Shown here piece after piece: positions 1 to 6,480 of a DNA stretch of 15,487 bases. The stretch's first letter is position 1, and every line of letters starts with the position of its first letter. This DNA comes from Larix sibirica (taxonomy: Eukaryota; Streptophyta; Pinopsida; Pinales; Pinaceae). Both the position numbers and the translations under genes were made by a program. The notes beneath the pieces were generated by a model, which was not told the origin of the DNA, made no database searches, and saw only the letters and a program-made list of their open reading frames with translations. The stretch is taken from the NCBI GenBank assembly GCA_004151065.3, contig NWUY0300004040.1, positions 21,304 through 36,790 of the forward strand. Reading direction: 5' to 3'.

Positions 1-228
1 GGTCTAGGAACAAGTTCCCAAGTTTGGTTCTTTTCAATTTGATCCAATTCTTCATTCACAACAACAATCCAACCTTCATCTTTATTTGCTTATGCAAAGT
101 TGTTAGGTTATATTTTGGAAAGCAAGGAGATATTTTCATGTTCTAGTGAGCTTGTTATTTTTCTTCTTGTCTGAACACTTGCATTGTTATTACCAATAAT
201 TAAATTTTCAAGATGATGCTTTTGCATA
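1..228 (-). pseudogene. pol: Integrase-RT linker and start of reverse transcriptase (cut by window edge)
   Basis: After the frameshift near 225 the minus strand continues in a second phase: LIIGNNNASVQTRRK, then, beyond TAA stops at 108-110 and 90-92, DEGWIVVVNEELDQIEKN and TWELVPRP at the very edge. The EEL..I.KN.TWELV.RP pattern is the conserved opening of the copia reverse transcriptase domain. The catalytic YVDD region would lie outside the window. With two stops and a frameshift this part cannot give a functional polymerase. Confidence 0.9.
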
Positions 229-1260
229 AATATTCAGTGGTGTTTTTGTATAGTGTCTTTGTGTTTCTTCTTCTCCTTCTTCATTTTCTTCTACTTCATT
301 TTCTTCTCCCTCTTCTTCATAGCCTATTTCTTCTAACTGTTCATTTGTTTGTAATTTGACCCTTTTGAATTTTACATCATCTACTCTCATGTTGCCACTT
401 TCAACAATTTTGCTCAATTTTAAATTATAGCATCTATAAGCTTTCTTTGTAGGTGAGTAACCAAGGAAGATGCCTTCATCATTCCTAGAATAAAATTTTC
501 TCAAGTCATCATCATCTCTCTTTATGTAACATTTACTTCCAAAGACTTTGAAGTGTTTGACTGTTGCTAGTCTACCTTTCCATAACTCATAGGGTGCTTT
601 GTCACTGTTGGCTCTGAGTTTCCCTCAATTTAGAATGTAAACAGTTGTATAAACTACTTCTCTCCAAAATATGTCTAAGATCTTGGCTTCATTCAACATC
701 GTCCTACCAGTTTCTTGTACTGATCGGTTCTTCCTTTCTGCCACTCCATTTTGTTGAGGACTTCTTACAACCGAAAAGTGTCTTCTTATTCCATGAGTTT
801 CATATAATTCATCAAATTCATTTGATGTAAATGCTCCTCGATTGTCAAATCTTAGACCTTTGATCTTTAGATCAATCTTAGTTTCAACTAATGCTTTGAG
901 TGCTTTAAACTTCTCAAATGCTTCCAATTTGTGTTTGAGAAAAGCAACCCAAGTCATTCTTTTATAATCATCACTGAGTAGCATAAAATAATAATCACCT
1001 TGCAAACTTTTTTATTTTGTTGGTCCATGGAGATCAATATGAACAAGTTCTAGTGGCTTTGAGGTTGAATAATCATTTGTCTTGAAACTCACTTTTGATT
1101 GCTTTCCATGTTGACAACTCTTGCAAAGAGAATCTGTAGGTTTTATGATCTTTGGCATGTCTTTCAGTACTTGCTTTTTGCTAACTTTCACCAGATTGTC
1201 AAAGCTCACATGTCCCATTCTTATGTGCCACAACCAACTTTCATCTATTTGTTCCATTCA
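208..1260 (-). pseudogene. pol: Pol integrase (HHCC finger, DD35E core, C-terminal part)
   Basis: Integrase inserts the cDNA into host DNA in the nucleus. The zinc finger is intact as HX4H, 28 residues, then CX2C (WLWHIRMGH ... CKSCQHGKQ). The catalytic triad is also present: Asp at 1033-1035 in LVHIDLHGP, Asp at 844-846 in LRFDNRG, and Glu at 736-738 in NGVAERKNR, with exactly 35 residues between the last two. Downstream, KAPYELWKGR, FGSKCYIKRDD and GIFLGYSPTKKAYRCYN mark the C-terminal region, followed by a Glu-rich linker. In-frame stops break it at 1258-1260 (TGA), 1012-1014 (TAA) and 625-627 (TGA), the frame otherwise staying in phase. Near 225 a frameshift ends it. Confidence 0.95.
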
Positions 1261-1269
1261 ACATTTTTC

Positions 1270-1788
1270 TTTTGTTTATCCATTTAGGATATATACATTG
1301 TTTGGAGTTCTTTTTGTTGTTGCCACTAGTCTGCCTAAGTTTTATTTTCTTATCTCGCATTCTTGGGAGTTGAAGGTGAGAGTATGTCCTTGATCACACA
1401 TTTGTTTGACACTGAGAAGATTATGCTTGAATTCCGCAACAAGCATAACATTTTATTCTTTAGTTCTCTAATCTCCGAGACTGACTGTACCTTTTCCAAC
1501 TATCTTGGCAGAGGCATTATCTCAAAAAGTAACACTACCTCCCTTTTCTTTCTTTAAGCTAAGAAACTTGTTTTGATCCCCAGTCATATTCTTTGAACAT
1601 CCACTGTCAATATACCATTGGCTTCCTTTGTTTTGAGCATAGAGTGCAAATCCACATTTTTCCTTCTTTTGTTCTTTTCTCCAGCTTGTCTTTTTTGGAT
1701 ATGTTTGCTTACTTTTCCAAATCTTTGAGTATTCTTCTTGATGTTTAGCATTGGCTTCTTCTTCTCTATTTTGTTTATGAAATCCCAC
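1270..1788 (-). pseudogene. pol: Pol aspartic protease region
   Basis: The motif WYIDSGCSKNMTGD contains the catalytic Asp-Ser-Gly (Asp codon at 1606-1608) of the copia protease, which cuts Gag-Pol into mature proteins. The position normally held by His before MTG is Asn here. After GGSVTF a TGA (1522-1524) breaks the frame, but the same phase continues with recognisable protease sequence: DNASAKIVGKGTVSLGD, then EFKHNLLSVKQMCDQGHTL, then SQECEIRK. It is interrupted by TAG (1468-1470), TAA (1453-1455), TAA (1342-1344) and TAA (1276-1278). The region between the knuckles and the active site is Lys/Glu-rich. No frameshift is seen across it. Confidence 0.9.
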
Positions 1789-1789
1789 T

Positions 1790-2053
1790 ATGATGCTTGT
1801 ACATTAATGAGTTATGTGCCCATAGTTATTACCCTTATAGCATTCAACATCAAGTAAGGGAGCAAAAGAGTAGTAGTTTCTGTCAGCAAATCCTTGAGAA
1901 CTTCTAGAACTATTCATCACGTCATCATCTTTTGAGGTCTTATAAGAACCTTTGGTTCCATGTCTCACATGATCACTTCTGGCATATTCTCTATAATCTA
2001 TTGCTTTATGACCAAAATTATTGCAATAAAAACAATAGCCAAAGAAGAGATTC
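1790..2053 (-). pseudogene. gag: Gag C-terminal nucleocapsid region with two damaged zinc knuckles
   Basis: Two CX2CX4HX4C knuckles, which bind the element's RNA, are recognisable. The first reads C-FY-C-NNFG-H-KAID-Y: its last cysteine is tyrosine. The second reads C-YK-G-NNYG-H: its second cysteine is glycine, and an in-frame TAA at 1804-1806 falls two codons before the last cysteine, which follows the stop. About 50 residues rich in Ser, Arg and Asp separate the two. Both knuckles would therefore bind zinc poorly or not at all. The same frame runs on into the protease region, as expected for a single Gag-Pol frame. Confidence 0.85.
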
Positions 2054-2055
2054 NN
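2054..2055. other. Two undetermined bases (NN)
   Basis: These are the only ambiguous bases in the window. They fall exactly where the gag frame changes, between the linker ending HKPN and the zinc-knuckle segment starting NLFFGYC. They may mark an assembly join or a collapsed gap, so the apparent frameshift here need not be biological. Confidence 0.95.
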
Positions 2056-2209
2056 AATTAGGTTTATGTTGGTCATCATTTCCTTTTCTATTACTTATTT
2101 CATTGTTGACGGATCCTTTGAGAACAATGGCAAATATTTTGGGCTTTTCTTCATCTTCCTTGCTTGCATCTTCATCAACGGTCTTTTGATTCTCATTATA
2201 GCCAAGCCG

Positions 2210-2715
2210 TATCTTAATGAGTGGTGACCTTTAGCAACTGAGGATCTCGTTCAAAGTGTCAGTGCTATTCACACTTATATGTAATTGTGCATTTGACCTT
2301 TCAAATTCCTTTCTTAATGAGACAACTTTAGATTCTAGCTTCTGACATATTTTTTTCTCATAGATTTAGCCAAGTCCTATCTTGAGTGGTGACCTTTTGC
2401 AACTGAGGATCTTGTTCAAAGTTCCAGTTCTCTTCAAACTTATATGTAATTGTGCATTTGACCTTTCAATTTCCTTTATTAACGTGACAACTTCATATTC
2501 TAGCTTCTCACATATTTTTTCCTTTTTCCTTTTTCCTTTTCCTTTTTCTTAATGAGTGGTGACTTTTGGCAGCTGAGGATCTCGTTCAAAGTGTCAGCAC
2601 TCTTCAAACTTATGTGTAATTGTGTATTTGACCTTTCAAATTCCTTTCTTAATGAGACAACTTCAAATTCTAGCTTCTCACGTATTTTTTCCTTTTCCTT
2701 GAGTTGACTTCTCAC
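2210..2715. repeat. Tandem triplication within gag (165 and 170 bp periods)
   Basis: The anchor GTGGTGAC occurs at 2221, 2386 and 2556, giving spacings of 165 and 170 bases. Each copy then shows GAGGATCTCGTTCAAAG or close variants, ATGTAATTGTGCATTTGACC and TTCTAGCTTCTCACATATTT, also with small differences. The 165 bp step is exactly 55 codons, so it kept the reading frame. The 170 bp step includes an expanded CCTTTTT tract at 2521-2550 and shifts the frame. Confidence 0.9.
2521..2550. repeat. (CCTTTTT)n-like pyrimidine tract at the repeat junction
   Basis: Short units of CC followed by four or five T repeat four times between gag copies 2 and 3. A shorter version (TTTTTTCCTTTTCCTT) lies at the matching edge of copy 3 (2685-2700), so the tract probably expanded by slippage after the duplication. 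Confidence 0.8.
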
Positions 2716-2998
2716 TACCTATTCTATCCTTTTTGCCTCTTCTAGATGAGTCTTCAGCTTAACAATTGTCCTTTCTGTTTCATCAATATCATGAACATTC
2801 TTTCCATATTTATGCAGTTGTTCCTTCTGCTTTATATTCTCTTTCTTCATCTTCTTTATTTCTTACAAGGCATAAATGAGTTGAGCTTCAAGATTCACTT
2901 CTCCATCAATTTCTTCTTCTTCTAAATCTAATTTTTCTTTATGATTGTCTTCATTTTCTTCATTAATATCTTCTTCTTCCGAATCTAACTTTTTCTTT

Positions 2999-3358
2999 CT
3001 AATTATATTCATTTTCTTCTTTAGCAGGATCTGTATCCATTTCTTCATAAATACTATGCAGCTTGTCCCAAATTTCTTTAGCTGATGTGTACTTCTTTAC
3101 CTTGACAATCACAAAATCTGGTAGGGCACTCAAGACGGCATCCATTGCTTTTGTATTGTATTCTCTTGACTCCTTTGTTGCTACATCTATTGAAAAACTT
3201 GTCATGACTGAATCCCATATATTAAACCCAAGGGCCATCAAATATGTATTCATTTTTATGCTCCAGACTCTAGATAGTTTGTTCCATTGAACAAAGGAGA
3301 TTTTATATGCAGAGACCAAATCCCTCACAACCATATATGCTCGAGATCTTCCTTCCAA
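2999..3358 (-). pseudogene. gag: Gag N-terminal fragment (copia UBN2/DUF4219-type)
   Basis: This 119-codon open stretch starts at the first ATG after the primer-binding site. Gag is the structural protein that packages the element's RNA into virus-like particles in the cytoplasm. Residues about 34-110 have the copia Gag pattern: YLMALGFNIWDSV, then an alanine- and leucine-rich segment (AMDAVLSALPD), then AKEIWDKLHSIYE. The N-terminal 30 residues diverge from the usual start. The frame stops just after the IWDKLHSIYE motif and the next recognisable segment is already an acidic linker in another frame, so most of the C-terminal half of the UBN2-type domain is missing. A deletion near 3000-3048 with a frameshift explains this. 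Confidence 0.85.
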
Positions 3359-3384
3359 TGGTTAAGTTGTTTTTGAAGGAACCT

Positions 3385-3396
3385 GCTATGATACCA
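3385..3396 (-). promoter_or_regulatory. Primer-binding site (initiator tRNA-Met type)
   Basis: The minus strand reads TGGTATCATAGC, starting two bases after the LTR end. It differs at one position from TGGTATCAGAGC, the usual plant copia site complementary to the 3' end of tRNA-iMet, where minus-strand DNA synthesis starts. Only about 26 bases separate it from the first Gag methionine codon at 3356-3358, a very short leader. Confidence 0.85.
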
Positions 3397-3587
3397 ATTG
3401 TTGTACTTATGCTTATACTAAGAGGGGGGATGAATCAACATAAGATATTTTTTCTTACTTTAAACATTCATCAATCATTCATTTACTTTGAAACAACAAA
3501 TACACATAAACTCAAATCACAATACATAGAACTTAACCTTGGAAACCATTTTGGAAGAAAACCAAAAAATCCTATCTTTATAAATTC

Positions 3588-3800
3588 ATGTAGGCACCAA
3601 CCTAATGGAGACACCAGTCCCCTCAAATGAGAACCAACTCACTAATATGTACGCACCAGCCTATTGGAGACACCGATCCCCTCAATTGAGCACCATCTCA
3701 ACAATATGTAGGCACCAGTCTACTAGAGACATCAATCTCCTCAATTGAGCACAAACTTAATAATATGTAGGCACTAGCCTACTGGATACACCAATCTCCT
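3588..3800. repeat. 59 bp tandem array in the LTR (about 3.6 copies)
   Basis: Copies begin at 3588, 3647, 3706 and 3765, exactly 59 bases apart, each opening with ATGTAGGCAC or a one-base variant. The fourth copy degrades after about 3800. Copies 2 and 3 contain the perfect 10 bp palindrome CTCAATTGAG (3681-3690 and 3740-3749); copy 1 has a one-base variant. The array would lie in the U5 part of the transcript. Confidence 0.9.
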
Positions 3801-3888
3801 ATTGTTACTAATACTTCCTTCTATGTTTTGATTCTATGCCAATCTACGCTCTTCCAATCTCTCCACAGATGCACCATAATCTGTCTCG

Positions 3889-4446
3889 GATCATTCAAAA
3901 ATCCTAACTTCCAGAGGGCATACATATAAAACTATAGTGAACGAACATCTGAAACTTGCACCATAGGTACTTCAATATCTCTACTTCATCTCCTCCAAGG
4001 TTCACTATCTGAAACACTCTAGAACAAAAGTTATAGTGAAAATTCCAAACTGACATGTTTAAAGTTGAAATCAAGATCATTTTAAGACCCTAACTTACCG
4101 AGGTTATACATCCAAAAATATAGCGAACCAACATCTGAAACTTGAACCTCAAGTACTTCAATATATCTACTTAATCCCCTCCAAGTTTCACTGTCTGAAA
4201 CGTTCTATAACAAAACTTGTATTAAAAGCGCCACACTGACTTGTTTGAAGTTGATTTCAGGATCATTCAAAAACCCTACCTTCCTGAGGTCATATCTCCT
4301 AAAATATAGAAAACTAGCATCTGAAATTTGGACAACAAATACTTCAAGATATTTTCCTAATCTCATCCAATTGGTATGGTCTGAAATGTCCTAGAACCAA
4401 ATTTTTAGCGAAAGTGCCATAATGAACAGAAAATCTCCCCTTCGGA
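3889..4446. repeat. 186 bp tandem array in the LTR (3 copies)
   Basis: The anchor GATCAT recurs at 3889, 4075 and 4261, and the anchor CATCTGAAA at 3946, 4132 and 4318. Both give a period of exactly 186 bases. Copies are clearly divergent (many substitutions, but length kept), and the third loses similarity in its last 20-30 bases. Together with the 59 bp array it accounts for over half of the LTR. Confidence 0.9.
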
Positions 4447-4568
4447 ATGATATTCAATCTTTGCTCATCCTCTTCTTCAAATGTTGCAACCTTTTACACT
4501 AGTGTGCCTCTCTTATGATATCTCCATGTCTTAGTTGAGTGAATAAACAAATGAGGAAGTGATCCTCT

Positions 4569-4576
4569 TATTTATA
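4569..4576 (-). promoter_or_regulatory. Probable LTR TATA box
   Basis: The minus strand reads TATAAATA, about 273 bases inside the 5' end of the LTR, where the U3 core promoter of a plant retroelement would sit. Transcription would be expected to start roughly 25-35 bases further on, near 4535-4545. That would place both LTR tandem arrays inside the transcribed R-U5 leader. This is inferred from sequence and position only. Confidence 0.5.
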
Positions 4577-4849
4577 CTATTTGTAAATCACTTTCTGGGC
4601 CGACCGTACATTGTTCAATATCCTGGCAGAGTCAACCTAAAATTTTGGCTGGGGTGACTTTACAGATCCTTTCATATCTCCTCATTCCTAGGTAGTTAAG
4701 AGGAAGTTCCACATACCATTGGAAAAGTCTCAGATAAGCCTTCCAACCATGTAACCTACACTCCCATTTGAGCTAGGTATCCACAATAAAAATACCTTCA
4801 AAGATAGGGTATCCAAACTCAGCATTAAGAAAAAACAATATTTCCAACA

Positions 4850-4901
4850 ATCTCCATCTTGCAATCTTTATCTTGGAAATCTGTAATCTCCCCTTTCCTT
4901 T
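4850..4901 (-). promoter_or_regulatory. Polypurine-tract-like motifs outside the LTR
   Basis: On the minus strand, AAGATGGAGAT directly abuts the LTR start TGTTGG. A second purine run, AAAGGAAAGGGGAGATT (4885-4901), lies just upstream. Copia elements of the Sirevirus type carry several such GGGGAGA-type tracts before the 3' LTR, where they prime plus-strand DNA synthesis. Finding them upstream of an LTR that is also followed by a primer-binding site and gag is unusual and suggests that another element's internal 3' end once adjoined it. The match is by eye. Confidence 0.5.
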
Positions 4902-5299
4902 GACATCAATGACAACAATATTTCCAATACATAACTTGCTCCTACCAAACTATTAGTCAACTTAGCTGAAGTTATCTTTGGTGGATCTCAATCACCTCCT
5001 TAGATATGAATGCAGCAAATTATATGATTGCAATGAAGAGTATATTCAACTCCATCACCTTGTCAAAAGATGTGAAGGACATATTCATAAGCATGTTTGA
5101 AACCAAAGTCGTTACCTATATGAGTGTTGCTTTGGTGTTGGTTTCAGTATTTTGAATTTTAATATGTTTCTAAAGAATTATTATTTATCTATGTGTTTGG
5201 CTTCAGTTTCAACATGCATCAAGTGTACCAACTTGTGCAATTTGCCATGAAGAGAATATCACTTTGGATGCTCTCCTAATACTTTGAGGTAAGTAGAAG
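4902..5299 (+). other. Unassigned flank with exon-like pieces (weak)
   Basis: A 43-codon stretch from an ATG at 5006 (MNAANYMIAMKSIFNS...TKVVTYMSVAL) could join in phase, across a possible 72 bp intron (GT at 5135, AG at 5205-5206), to 5207-5288. The joined frame reads PTCAICHEENITLDALL. The right edge is a textbook splice donor, GAG|GTAAGT, at 5286-5294. The CAIC pattern resembles the start of a RING finger, but a TGA falls in frame just before the donor and the rest of a RING is not found downstream. It may be a gene fragment or chance. I do not recognise the protein. Confidence 0.15.
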
Positions 5300-6480
5300 A
5301 CAAAGATTGGTTCACATTAACATGCATTAGCCACAAAATAAAATGCATACTTTTCTACCTTTTCTACCTTTGAGAGTAATTTTCCTTTTTAAATTTTGTT
5401 TTTTAAGCAATCTTTCCTATTTTCAACTTTTTGTAAAGTCGAGCTTTTCTTTGCATGCCACTTTCCTGCTTTATAACTAAGAGTGCTTTCCTTTCCCAAT
5501 TTATTTCCATTTAATTATTTAGTGTGCCTCCTTGCATTTGAATTGCTTATTTGAGTAGATGCAATTTAATTGTTGTAACTAATGCACCATGAAAAAACAT
5601 TGTCCCTTTGGCTTATATATTGTCAAGATTCATTAAAACTATTCAATGGAGACCTTGTGGCTAAATTGTTATGCAAACCAAGTTATCATGATGAACATAT
5701 ATTTTGATGATTAATTATGCATATTGGACTCTATACGCAAGCTAGACATTTTGTAACATTGCTACATGGAACACTCTTCACCAAGCATATTTTCTATTAG
5801 TTAGATCATTCTGCAACCAATCATCGGCTAGGACCCATACCCCAACTGCTAAAATTAGGTTACAATATGACAAACCAAAGTGCTTGGAATCCCACGAAAA
5901 ATGAAACCCACCTTCATTGCTACAAGGGTGACCCACGACAATTCTTATTTTTAGAAAATAGTGAAAAAAAATTATCCTTCGACAATCACAAAACCTGACA
6001 CCCATGTTGTCCACCATTATGCATACCCAAAAGATATGACCATCCACAAAAATAAAAAAATAAGACAATCTCATATTACTACCATAACATAACCTTGTAG
6101 TCATCTCCAAAAAAATGATCAAAAGCTTCAAGAGAAAACCTCTCAAAAGTTGAATGAAGAACACAAGGCAACGTGAAGGTGAGGAGCATTAGAAAGTGTG
6201 GTTGCAAGCTAAAGGTTTTTAAACAGGGGGAACTCATACCTTTCAATATGGGACAACTAAGGGCTCAACAAACAATCTAAGCATGTGGGAGGCATGAAGA
6301 GGTTAGTCATAGGAGTGGTGTTTTGGTTCAAGCAGGGAGTAGTGTTTTGTTGTTGCAAAGATTGTAGTTGTTACTATTGTAGTTATTGGTGTTTTTACTT
6401 GTCCTCACTCATCGTGCTTCGAGTTTGATTAATGAAACTATTTTCTTTGTGTAACTAAGGATGGTTGACAAACTACGCAA
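5300..6480. other. AT-rich spacer; one long unrecognised ORF
   Basis: No transposon domain or RNA gene is recognised here. A minus-strand ORF of 128 codons (5778-6164) is the longest uninterrupted one outside the insertions. It is rich in Phe, Ile, Leu, Cys and Trp (for example GVWVLADDWLQ), has no recognised motif and no family match I can name, and is more likely chance or a relic. A short direct repeat of TTTTCTACC lies near 5352-5370. Confidence 0.4.

Larger units (their letters stand above)
2056..3048 (-). pseudogene. gag: Gag central region: acidic linker and coiled coil, internally triplicated
   Basis: Reading down from 3048 there is a Glu/Asp-rich linker (SEEEDINEENEDN, then LDLEEEEIDGEVNLEAQL). 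A heptad-like, Lys/Glu/Leu-rich stretch follows, interrupted by stops at 2863-2865 (TAA) and 2719-2721 (TAG). Then come three versions of a segment typified by EKLEFEVVSLRKEFERSN...LNEILSCQKSPL. The upstream version is in one frame; the next two share another frame and carry stops at 2366-2368 and 2231-2233. After the last version comes a linker (2203-2056: GYNENQ...KPKIFAIVLKG) leading to the zinc-knuckle part after one more frame change at the N bases. The coiled coil probably served Gag self-assembly; that role is inferred. Confidence 0.8.
1..4849 (-). mobile_element. Degenerate Ty1/copia LTR retrotransposon, truncated by window edge
   Basis: Read on the minus strand, this stretch has the domain order of a plant Ty1/copia element: LTR, primer-binding site, Gag, zinc knuckles, aspartic protease, GAG-pre-integrase zinc finger, DD35E integrase, then the first part of reverse transcriptase. 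Integrase before reverse transcriptase is diagnostic of copia as opposed to gypsy. The rest of reverse transcriptase, RNase H and the second LTR lie beyond the left edge. From about 2053 down to about 225 the coding frame stays in one phase but carries nine in-frame stops. Frameshifts occur near 225, at the N bases (2054-2055), within the gag repeat array and near 3000-3048, so the copy is dead. A coiled-coil-rich Gag and multiple polypurine-like motifs beside the LTR recall the Sirevirus lineage, but reverse transcriptase is too incomplete here to assign a lineage. Confidence 0.95.
3399..4849 (-). repeat. Long terminal repeat, 5' LTR of the minus-strand copia element
   Basis: The boundaries come from the plus-strand ends TGTTG (3399-3403) and CAACA (4845-4849), a 5 bp inverted terminal repeat containing the canonical TG...CA. 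A primer-binding site lies two bases inside the lower boundary. The 1451 bp length is within the range of large plant copia LTRs. A minus-strand TATA box at 4569-4576 gives a U3 of roughly 300 bp, leaving an R-U5 of about 1.1 kb that holds two tandem arrays. The partner LTR is outside the window, so identity between the two, and the target-site duplication, cannot be tested. The five bases just outside are ATCTC (4850-4854). Confidence 0.8.

Noticed and set aside
645-1557. Several plus-strand frames of 61-90 codons
   Set aside because: They are antisense shadows of the minus-strand integrase and protease sequence, which has recognisable motifs.
3307-3630. 107-codon plus-strand frame
   Set aside because: It crosses the gag start, primer-binding site and LTR end of the minus-strand element, so it is a chance reading.
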